Assembly (NCBI GenBank): GCA_017640665.1
Contig: JAEPQE010000003.1
Span: 372,001 to 436,000, forward strand
Direction of reading: 5' to 3'
Source: Balneolaceae bacterium
GTDB taxonomy: Bacteria > Bacteroidota > Rhodothermia > Balneolales > Balneolaceae
DNA length: 64,000 nucleotides
Each line of letters starts with the position of its first letter. Position 1 is the stretch's first letter. Shown here in pieces: positions 43,375 to 50,423 of this stretch. The translations under genes and the position numbers were made by a program. The notes under the pieces were generated by a model. It did not search any database. It worked only from the letters and a program-made list of their open reading frames with translations, and was not told the origin of the DNA.

Positions 43375-44682
43375 TCAGACGAGTTGAGTTTCTTCCATAA
43401 CCATGTGTTGTTCGCCATGAAATCCGATATCCATACCTTCCAGTTCCAGATCTTCTTCGATTCTACCGCCTTGAGTGATAAGCGATGAAACCTTCCAGAC
43501 AACATAGGTGCCCGCTGCAGAATACGCGATAGTAATTAAAACAGCTTTTGCTTGTACCCAAACCTGAATTGCATTTCCATAAAGCAAACCGGCTCCTCCG
43601 TTTATTTCAGGATTGGCAAAAACCCCGGTTAGAATTGCACCGGCAATTCCAACAAGACCATGAATTCCAAAAGCATCCAGTGTATCATCATGTTTGATCA
43701 TCGATTTCAAATGAACAACTCCCCAGTATCCAACTATTCCTGAGATAACACCGATTGCGAGAGCTCCGCTTACATCAACAAAGCCAGATGCAGGGGTAAT
43801 ACCTACTAATCCGGAAACAGCACCGGATGCCATTCCAATTAATGTTGGTTTTTTAACAATGAACCATTCAATAGTTAACCAGATTAAGGCACCTGCACAG
43901 GCAGCAACATTGGTTACTAATAAGGCATTGGCGGCGATTCCATCTGCAGCAAGTTGACTTCCGCCATTGAATCCAAACCATCCGAACCAAAGCAGGGCAG
44001 ATCCGAGGATCATGAATTTGATAGACGAAGGTTTTCTGACTTCCTCAAGGCTGTGCTCCATTCGTTTTCCAACTAAGTAAGAAAGAACGAGTCCGGCTAC
44101 CCCGGCATTAATGTGAATTACGGTTCCTCCCGCAAAATCCATTTCTCCTGATTCACTTAGAAAACCTCCTCCCCAAACCCAATGGGCGATTGGGGCATAC
44201 ACGGCGATTACCCAAAGAACACTGAAAATCCCCCAGGTTGAAAATCGTACCCGCTCTATTATGGAGCCACTTACAATAGCAACGGCAATAGCAGCGAAGG
44301 TTCCCTGGAAAACAACAAACAATAAGGTAGGGATGGTACCACTAACATCATTTACGCCAATACCGCTGAGTAGAACGTTGCTAAAGTCTCCAATAAAAGC
44401 GTTGCCTTCTCCAAAAGCCAAAGAGTATGCTACAACTACCCAAACGATAGTTCCTGTACAAAAAGCCATGTAGCTCATACCAATGGTATTAAGCACGTGT
44501 TTGTTTTGTGTGAGACCGCCATAGAAGAGTGCTAGTCCGGCGGGAGTCATAAGCATGACGAGTGCCGTTGCGATTAGAAGCCAGGCGGTATCACCTGCGT
44601 TAATTGTTGCTTCTGCTTCCTGAGCCAGCGCAGATACCGCTCCAAATAAAGACAGCAGAAGTGTTGCTGTGATTTTTTTCAT
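43375..44682 (-). CDS. amt: Ammonium transporter
   Basis: 435 residues. A cleavable N-terminal signal-like segment (1-20, AVSALAQ) precedes eleven hydrophobic segments. Family stretches include MTPAGLALFYGGLTQNKH, DFAGGTVIHINAGVAGLVLS (first conserved His of the pore) and DTLDAFGIHGLVGIAG (second His). FGWFGFNGGSQ is also diagnostic. It conducts ammonium/ammonia across the inner membrane. A PII gene (glnK) is commonly adjacent in bacteria but is not found here on either side. The strong terminator behind it makes it monocistronic. Confidence 0.96.
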   Translation of the reverse strand: MKKITATLLLSLFGAVSALAQEAEATINAGDTAWLLIATALVMLMTPAGLALFYGGLTQNKHVLNTIGMSYMAFCTGTIVWVVVAYSLAFGEGNAFIGDFSNVLLSGIGVNDVSGTIPTLLFVVFQGTFAAIAVAIVSGSIIERVRFSTWGIFSVLWVIAVYAPIAHWVWGGGFLSESGEMDFAGGTVIHINAGVAGLVLSYLVGKRMEHSLEEVRKPSSIKFMILGSALLWFGWFGFNGGSQLAADGIAANALLVTNVAACAGALIWLTIEWFIVKKPTLIGMASGAVSGLVGITPASGFVDVSGALAIGVISGIVGYWGVVHLKSMIKHDDTLDAFGIHGLVGIAGAILTGVFANPEINGGAGLLYGNAIQVWVQAKAVLITIAYSAAGTYVVWKVSSLITQGGRIEEDLELEGMDIGFHGEQHMVMEETQLV

Positions 44683-44848
44683 TAATTGTACTCCAATGAT
44701 TATTCCGTGTTGAGATGGGGAGGAGTATAAAGAATGAAAAACAAAATTACTTTAGGAGAAATGTAATATAACCTAATTTAATTAAGTTTATGTGTATTGG
44801 AAGGGCTTTTCTGAATTATATAAGGTTATTGTTATTAAAAAAATTAAT

Positions 44849-45556
44849 TTAAACTTTTTGAATCTCATTTAACTTGGATAGAGCTCTTTCTTTTAAGTTG
44901 TTGAACTGATCTTCCGGAATATGCCCTGTTGTGAATTGCATATACAGCCAGACGATATAGGTAGCCATCACATCTTCGTAGCAGTAGTGTTCGATTAAGT
45001 CCAGTTCATCCCGCTTAAACATTTCATATACCTGGTTACCTTCTCCGGTTTGTTTGAAGGGGATACCAATGAGTTGACCAAGGTGCTTTAATTTTGGCCA
45101 TGAACTGGCTCCGTAATTACTGAATTCATCCACTAAATCGATATTATGGCGGCTGTAGCGATACCGGATATCGTAATCACTCATTCGAACCGGCATCTGG
45201 AGTCCGTGTTTCATGGCGCGATAAGTGAGAACAGGAATATCAAAACCTTTACCGTTATGGTGGATGAGCCCAAAGTCTTTATAAGTACCAATGGCTTCGA
45301 AAATCTTTCCCAATCCTTTTTTTTCATCAGCTCCATTCCAGGCTATTTTCTGTCGGGGCTGACCCGTATTCTCAATCCAAAGCCCAACCCAGGAAACCAT
45401 TCGGTGATACATAGGAGGGAGGAAACCGGATTTATTTCGTGCCAGTTCTTCGCTTGCATTTTCAAGCAACAGCTCTTCATCAGATTCCTGATCATTTAAT
45501 ACCGTTCGAATGAAATCGATATCTGGAATAGTTTCTAAGTCGAAGATAAAATACAT
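44849..45556 (-). CDS. 3'-5' exonuclease, PolB-like (DNA_pol_B_exo2 family)
   Basis: 235 residues, DEDD-type nuclease fold. The first motif is FDLETIP (Asp6, Glu8). The second region is IHHNGKGFDIPVLTYRAMKH with its Asp, and the third lies near HYCYEDVMATYIVWL. This matches the family of stand-alone exonucleases related to the PolB proofreading domain. Members are presumed to act in DNA repair or RNA turnover; substrate is not settled. It starts about 100 bp downstream of the asparaginase gene, with an AT-rich perfect hairpin between them. Confidence 0.85.
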   Translation of the reverse strand: MYFIFDLETIPDIDFIRTVLNDQESDEELLLENASEELARNKSGFLPPMYHRMVSWVGLWIENTGQPRQKIAWNGADEKKGLGKIFEAIGTYKDFGLIHHNGKGFDIPVLTYRAMKHGLQMPVRMSDYDIRYRYSRHNIDLVDEFSNYGASSWPKLKHLGQLIGIPFKQTGEGNQVYEMFKRDELDLIEHYCYEDVMATYIVWLYMQFTTGHIPEDQFNNLKERALSKLNEIQKV

Positions 45557-45597
45557 GAAGGCTTTTGTTTTCTGAAAGGAATGAATTCAATATTTAA

Positions 45598-45647
45598 AAT
45601 TCAAAATTAAAAATGAGATACCTTCAAACCATTTTTAATTTTGAATT
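45598..45647 (-). repeat. Perfect 18-bp inverted repeat, AT-rich hairpin
   Basis: AATTCAAAATTAAAAATG (45598-45615) and its exact complement (45630-45647) are separated by 14 bases. It lies 9 bp after the asparaginase stop and before the exonuclease start, both on the minus strand. It could stop transcription or be a dispersed element; only one copy is seen. Confidence 0.7.
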
Positions 45648-45655
45648 TGTAATTC

Positions 45656-46654
45656 TTAATTCGAACTAAGTTCGCCGGCTAAACTACTTAGATACAATTT
45701 CTTAATTATGTCTGAATCTTCATAATTTCCCAGCAGCCACATCATTTTGGTAAGGGCTGCTTCCAGCGTCATATCTCCACCTGAGATGGCACCCACTTCC
45801 AGTGCTTTTCTTCCGGCTGGATATTTTGTTAAATCAACCGCATCGTAATCCGCCTGAGAAATGAAGACAACTATCACGTCATTTTCTTTGCATTTTTTCA
45901 GAAAGGGTAAAAGACTGAACTCTCCTTTCATCGGGAAGTTTCCACTTCCGAATGACCGAACGATAATTGCTTTAAGTTTTGACAGGTCAAGCTTCATCAG
46001 GAAGTCGGTATTTAAAGAAGGGAAGACTGTGAGAACAACTATTGAATTATCGAATTTAGGTTGTACATCCAGGGGAGCGGCAGGGGTTGGGAGATTCGAA
46101 TTCATCTCAATATTCAATCCTATTTCAGCTACTATTGGAAAGTTGGGCGAACCAAAAGCATCGAAATCTCCTATGCTGAGTTTAGTCGTCCTGTTACCCC
46201 GATATACATGATCGTTAAAGCAGATCGCTACTTCATGTAAATCGGTCGTAGCCATCTCAACCGAGTTGATAAGATTTCGACGGGCATCACTACGAATGCT
46301 GCTAAGCGGAACCTGACTACCGGTCAGAATTACAGGCTTTGCCAGATTCATTAAAGCAAAAGAAAGTGCAGAAGCGGTGTACGCCATGGTATCGGTACCG
46401 TGAAGAATTACAAAACCATCGTATTGCTCATAATTAGATCGAATACACTTCGCTAATTCCTTCCAGTGGGAGGTGTTTAAATCAGAACTATCTTCAAAAA
46501 AAAGAGGATGCGTTTGAATTTCGGCAAGTTCATTGAGCTCGGTCACACGATCTACTAGAGTATCCGACCATGCTTCGGGATTGAGTTCCACGCCTTCCCC
46601 TTTTGCGCTCATGGCGATGGTTCCACCAGTTTGGATTAAGAGGATTTTTTTCAT
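45656..46654 (-). CDS. ansA: L-asparaginase, type I
   Basis: 332 residues. The first active-site threonine is Thr12 in TGGTIAMS. The second triad part is HGTDTMAYTASALSF with Thr87 and Asp88. The glycine-rich closing part RSFGSGNFP is also conserved. The absence of a signal peptide and the length place it with cytoplasmic type I enzymes. It converts asparagine to aspartate and ammonium. Starts ATG with AAGAATCAAG upstream, a moderate ribosome site. Single gene. Confidence 0.93.
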   Translation of the reverse strand: MKKILLIQTGGTIAMSAKGEGVELNPEAWSDTLVDRVTELNELAEIQTHPLFFEDSSDLNTSHWKELAKCIRSNYEQYDGFVILHGTDTMAYTASALSFALMNLAKPVILTGSQVPLSSIRSDARRNLINSVEMATTDLHEVAICFNDHVYRGNRTTKLSIGDFDAFGSPNFPIVAEIGLNIEMNSNLPTPAAPLDVQPKFDNSIVVLTVFPSLNTDFLMKLDLSKLKAIIVRSFGSGNFPMKGEFSLLPFLKKCKENDVIVVFISQADYDAVDLTKYPAGRKALEVGAISGGDMTLEAALTKMMWLLGNYEDSDIIKKLYLSSLAGELSSN

Positions 46655-46806
46655 CTTGATTCTTTCCGTCAGTCGGTTAAATTATTTCTTCACATTCACT
46701 TCACGAATGTTCCGCATGTTCATTGACAAATCAAAGCGCAGATTTTGAAAGCGCTTTTTTATTTATGCTTTTGAAATAAGTTTAGTGATTCTTTCTTCAT
46801 TGAAGT

Positions 46807-46908
46807 TGTCACCCTGAACTTGTTTCGGGGTCTGTAGTGTGTTCGCAGTAGCTCTCGTTCTTAGTTTAAACAACGCTTCACAGATGCTGAATCAAGTTCA
46901 GCATGACA
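46807..46908. repeat. Dispersed palindromic repeat, family 1, copy 4
   Basis: About 102 bp. Left end TGTCACCCTGAACTTGTTTC; right end GAATCAAGTTCAGCATGACA. It lies in the 331-bp gap between ansA and the EF-G-like gene (divergent). The rest of the gap holds a short hairpin at 46733-46761 and no coding sequence. Confidence 0.7.
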
Positions 46909-46985
46909 AGTTAGAGGTTCCAGAAAGATCAGATACTAAGATCAAAATCATCTCTATAAAATAGCAATCAAAAACGGAGTTCACC

Positions 46986-49112
46986 ATGAAAGTATATAAT
47001 CCCACGCGAGTTAGAAATGTTGTGTTGTTGGGGCATTCCGGCTCCGGTAAAACAACACTAGCCGAAACCATGTTGTTTGAAGCCGGAGCCATAAACCGAA
47101 GAGGAAATATAGAAGAAAAGAATACAGTATCAGATTACCACGAATTGGAGAGAGAAAAAGAGAAGTCAATTTTCTCGTCGTTCATGAATTTAGATTGGAG
47201 GGGACATAAAATTAACCTGATAGACACTCCTGGAACTTCAGATTATATCGGAGAAGTGGTTGGAGCATTGAGAGTAGCCGATACTGCGATCTTTACTTTA
47301 AATGCAGAAAATGGTGTAGAAGTCGCTACGGATTCGCTTTGGAAATACACTCGAAAGTATAACGTACCTTCCATGTTTGTGGTGAACAAGCTGGATAACG
47401 AGCGTTCCGATTTTTGGAAAGCTGTGGAAGAAGCAAAAGAGCATTTTGGCAGAGAAGTAACAGTGGTTCAGTATCCGTTTAGTGAAGGTGGAGATTTTCA
47501 TGCTATAATTGATGTGCTCCGAATGACTATGTATGAATTTCCAGAAAGCGGTGGAAAACCGGATAAACTTCCGATTCCGGATTCTGAAAAAGAACGTGCT
47601 GCTCGTCTCCATCAGGAATTGGTAGAGGTAATCGCCGAGAACGATGAAACACTCATGGATATTTATTTTGAACATGGAGAACTGGATGAAGAGCAGATGC
47701 AGAAGGGACTTCATCTTTCTTTAGTGAAGGGGAATATCTACCCATTATTCTGCGCCTGTGCTTCAAGAAATATGGGAACCGGGCGCATCATGGGTTTTAT
47801 TGATGATGTGGCGCCCAATCCATTGGAAGCTAATCCCCCAAAGACCGAAAATGGAGAAGAATTTGCTCTGGATCCGGATGGAAAACCGGTGATTTTTCTC
47901 TTTAAAACACATTCCGAATCTCATGTTGGAGACTTAATTTATTTTAAAGTATACGGGGGGGCGGTTAGCCCGGGAATGGATTTAGTAAATGAAAGCAACT
48001 CCAACTCTGTTCGTCTGGGAAACCTCTATGTAACCGAAGGACAAAAACGCATTGAAGTGCCCGAAGTTAACACCGGGGATATTGGTGCGGTGGTTAAGCT
48101 AAAAGACAGTGAGGTTAATGATACGCTCCATGAAAAAGGGCATGCTGTAAAACTCGATCCCATCCATTTCCCATCCACAACCATTCGTACAGCAGTGAAG
48201 CTTACCAAAGAAGGGGATGAGGATAAACTTGGAAACGCATTGCATCAAATCCATCGGGAAGATCCTTCTGCAGTAATTGAACACAGTCAGGAGTTAAAAC
48301 AGATACTGATTCATGGTCAAGGAGAGGAGCATCTGGCAACGATTGAACATATGCTTACAAATAGATTCAACCTGGATGTAGAATTTGTAACTCCAAGAAT
48401 TCCTTATCGGGAAACCATCACAAGTGCAGTTAAAACTCAGTACAAGCACAAAAAGCAATCCGGAGGTGCAGGGCAATATGCGGAGGTTCATCTGCTCATT
48501 GAGCCTTTTGAAGAAGGTATGCCCGATCCTTCAGATATGAAAGTTCGAAAGGTAGAAGAATACGAACTCCCATGGGGAGGCAAACTTGTATTCCAGAATT
48601 GTATTGTAGGGGGTGTGATTGATAATCGTTTCATGCCGGCAATTGTTAAAGGAATAATGGAAAAAATGGAGAGCGGACCAATGAGTGGTTGTCGTTCGCG
48701 GGATATACGTGTATCGGTGTTTGATGGATCCATGCATTCTGTCGACTCCAATGAAGCAGCTTTTAAAACGGCAGCACGAATGGCATTTAGAGACGGTTTT
48801 ATGAAAGCTAATCCTAAGCTGATGGAACCAATGTATCAAATTGAAGTAACGGTACCCTCGGAATATATGGGGGATGTGATGAGTGATCTGGGAACACGCC
48901 GTGGACAAATTCAAGGAATGGATGCTGAAGGAGCACTCCAGAAAATTAAAGCGCACGTGCCATTGGAAGAACTGGATCATTATTCAACGCGTTTGAAATC
49001 TATGACGCAAGGCAGCGCGACCTACACCCGCGAATTTGCTCACTATGCCCCGGTTCCGTTTGATGTTCAGGAACGCGTGGTGAAAGAAAATCTGGAGCCG
49101 GAAGAAGCGTGA
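46986..49112 (+). CDS. Elongation factor G-like GTPase (EF-G-2 type paralogue)
   Basis: 708 residues with the five-domain EF-G layout. The P-loop is GHSGSGKTT (16-24), and NKLD (134-137) is the guanine-specificity motif. Two points separate it from housekeeping EF-G: switch I reads REKEKSIFSS where EF-G has the ERGITI motif, and switch II is DTPGTSDY with Thr84 replacing the catalytic His of DTPGH. These features are known in EF-G-like proteins of the EF-G-2 branch. The C-terminal domains IV/V are intact (GGAGQYAEVHLLIEPFEEG, PSEYMGDVMSDLGTRRGQIQ). Role probably in ribosome function under special conditions, with slow or absent GTP hydrolysis (inference). Confidence 0.88.
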   Translation: MKVYNPTRVRNVVLLGHSGSGKTTLAETMLFEAGAINRRGNIEEKNTVSDYHELEREKEKSIFSSFMNLDWRGHKINLIDTPGTSDYIGEVVGALRVADTAIFTLNAENGVEVATDSLWKYTRKYNVPSMFVVNKLDNERSDFWKAVEEAKEHFGREVTVVQYPFSEGGDFHAIIDVLRMTMYEFPESGGKPDKLPIPDSEKERAARLHQELVEVIAENDETLMDIYFEHGELDEEQMQKGLHLSLVKGNIYPLFCACASRNMGTGRIMGFIDDVAPNPLEANPPKTENGEEFALDPDGKPVIFLFKTHSESHVGDLIYFKVYGGAVSPGMDLVNESNSNSVRLGNLYVTEGQKRIEVPEVNTGDIGAVVKLKDSEVNDTLHEKGHAVKLDPIHFPSTTIRTAVKLTKEGDEDKLGNALHQIHREDPSAVIEHSQELKQILIHGQGEEHLATIEHMLTNRFNLDVEFVTPRIPYRETITSAVKTQYKHKKQSGGAGQYAEVHLLIEPFEEGMPDPSDMKVRKVEEYELPWGGKLVFQNCIVGGVIDNRFMPAIVKGIMEKMESGPMSGCRSRDIRVSVFDGSMHSVDSNEAAFKTAARMAFRDGFMKANPKLMEPMYQIEVTVPSEYMGDVMSDLGTRRGQIQGMDAEGALQKIKAHVPLEELDHYSTRLKSMTQGSATYTREFAHYAPVPFDVQERVVKENLEPEEA

Positions 49113-49153
49113 TGAATAATTGACGAATAAAGAATAGCGGATTTTATTTAAGG

Positions 49154-49269
49154 GAAGTACAAACCTGACGAAGCAATCTTATGCAATAGATTTGGGTGCG
49201 TTGATAGGGAGATCACTTCGTCGAGGTTTATCTAAATAATTGTTCAATTTATGGACTCCTCGTGATGAC
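49154..49269 (+). repeat. Dispersed nested-palindrome repeat, family 2, copy A (5' end missing)
   Basis: About 116 bp. It begins inside the element (GACGAAGCAATCTTATGCAA) and lacks the outer-left GTCATTGCGAGGAGC arm. The inner right arm GATCACTTCGTCGAGG and the outer right arm ACTCCTCGTGATGACA are present. Copy B follows after 15 bp in the same direction. Confidence 0.7.
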
Positions 49270-49284
49270 ATTTCTTTTTAATTA

Positions 49285-49432
49285 TCATTGCGAGGAGCTT
49301 TTGACTTTAAATTAGACCTGTAAAGAACTCGACGAAGCAATCTCATGGAATAGATTTGTGAACTTTGATAGGCAGGTCACGTCGTCGAGTTTTATAGAAA
49401 CCGAATTCCATTCAAGGACTCCTCGTGATGAC
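49285..49432 (+). repeat. Dispersed nested-palindrome repeat, family 2, copy B
   Basis: About 148 bp. The outer arms TCATTGCGAGGAGC and ACTCCTCGTGATGAC pair, and the inner arms CGACGAAGCAATCTC and CAGGTCACGTCGTCG pair. Together with copy A it fills most of the 352-bp gene-free stretch after the EF-G-like gene. Confidence 0.75.
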
Positions 49433-49464
49433 GATCCTTTAGTTGTTTTACCACCAACGAATTT

Positions 49465-49743
49465 CTAGTACACACCTGCTATTTTGAAAAAACCATCTTC
49501 TTCCAGGAAATCAAATTCAAATGATCGTTTCCATCGTTGGATTGCCTGAGTGGAGGTGTCTTCCAGATTATTTGGCTTATCCGGTGAAGAATAATTTAGG
49601 TCCTGCTTTCTTATACTCTTTGGCAGGGTGGCAATAAATACCCGGTTCGATATTTTTTCATTAATCTTACCATCAAGTAAAATGATTTCCAGTCTCGCAG
49701 CAGGGTAGTTATCCGTATATAAAATGCAGGTATTATATGACAT
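49465..49743 (-). CDS. Small hypothetical protein
   Basis: 92 residues from an ATG at 49743. It begins MSYNTCILYTDNYPAARLEI and contains a polar middle (SSPDKPNNLEDTSTQ) and an aromatic/acidic end (FEFDFLEEDGFFKIAGVY). There is no signal, membrane segment or known domain. It is divergent from the 113-residue hypothetical gene at 50058, and the region between them is rich in hairpins. Coding status is supported only by the open frame and composition. Confidence 0.45.
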   Translation of the reverse strand: MSYNTCILYTDNYPAARLEIILLDGKINEKISNRVFIATLPKSIRKQDLNYSSPDKPNNLEDTSTQAIQRWKRSFEFDFLEEDGFFKIAGVY

Positions 49744-49767
49744 AGTTTTCTGGCTTAGTTAAAAGAA

Positions 49768-49791
49768 TCACCCGGGGTTCAAGCCGGGTGA
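49768..49791. other. Stable hairpin in gene-free stretch 49744-50057
   Basis: TCACCCGG and CCGGGTGA form a perfect 8-bp stem with an eight-base loop. There is no T run on the plus strand and only a weak one on the minus. It lies upstream of the 49465-49743 start. The remainder of the 314-bp gap holds the inverted repeat at 49966 and no convincing gene. Confidence 0.5.
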
Positions 49792-49965
49792 CCTGGAAGG
49801 ACATTGGAGATCATCTCTCCTATGTGTTTTGTCTCTATCTCTATACCCCAAAAAGCCTTTGTTAAAGCTTTGTTTTTCCCTAAACAGTATTTGTTTTCAT
49901 AAGTCGTTGGCTGTATGTTTGCCGTTGACTTCGGTAGCTAAGATGTCATCTCGGGTCACTAAATG

Positions 49966-50019
49966 CATCGCCAGAAAGTTTGAATCTGTATACCACTTTT
50001 GTGGTATTACCTGGCGATG
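49966..50019. promoter_or_regulatory. Double inverted repeat upstream of hypothetical gene 50058
   Basis: CATCGCCAG and CTGGCGATG form outer arms of 9 bp, and ATACCAC/GTGGTAT form an inner 7-bp stem with a four-base loop. The structure ends about 40 bp before the ATG at 50058. It may be a leader RNA structure or protein-binding site controlling the 50058-53439 genes. Confidence 0.45.
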
Positions 50020-50057
50020 TGCAAATCGTTCAACCTAATGCTTAATCACTTACTATT

Positions 50058-50399
50058 ATGAGCACCCCAAATACTTCTTTTATTCAATATTCTCCTTATA
50101 TCCGTCTCACTAAAGATGCATCCAATAATTACAATTTATGGCTGGTAACATTTATCCCAGATAACTTTACAGTGCCTAACGAGCCAACCGTTAGTTCTTC
50201 AGGTTCAGATACACAAGTGAGTTTGTATGTTGAAAGCGGCGGAGCACAACCTTCTGATTCCTGGGAAGCACATTCTTTTAAAGTTGGTTTACCGGCTCCG
50301 TCAAGTCCAAATTCATCTGTAAACGCAACGGTGTATCTGGATGATCCCGAAGATGAAGGAAGTTCTAAAATGCCTTTTGATGATGCAGAGGAGGAATAG
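50058..50399 (+). CDS. Small hypothetical protein preceding TPR histidine kinase
   Basis: 113 residues, no signal or membrane segment. Ser/Thr/Pro-rich, beta-type composition (YIRLTKDASNNYNLWLVTFI; TQVSLYVESGGAQPSDSWEA) and a strongly acidic tail (DDPEDEGSSKMPFDDAEEE). The middle could be a small beta-sandwich. No family is recognised. It lies 24 bp upstream of the histidine kinase gene and is probably in its transcript; it could be an input protein or target. A double inverted repeat sits upstream. Confidence 0.55.
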   Translation: MSTPNTSFIQYSPYIRLTKDASNNYNLWLVTFIPDNFTVPNEPTVSSSGSDTQVSLYVESGGAQPSDSWEAHSFKVGLPAPSSPNSSVNATVYLDDPEDEGSSKMPFDDAEEE

Positions 50400-50423
50400 C
50401 ATTTCTTTTCATAGAGAAAAACT

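Noticed and set aside
46733-46761. AAGCGC/GCGCTT hairpin with T run as a plus-strand terminator
   Set aside because: There is no plus-strand gene before it and the stem is only six pairs; kept as a possible hairpin only.
49768-49791. GGTTCAAG loop considered as a tRNA T-arm or tRNA remnant
   Set aside because: The stem is 8 bp with an 8-base loop, and no D-arm, anticodon arm or acceptor stem can be built around it.
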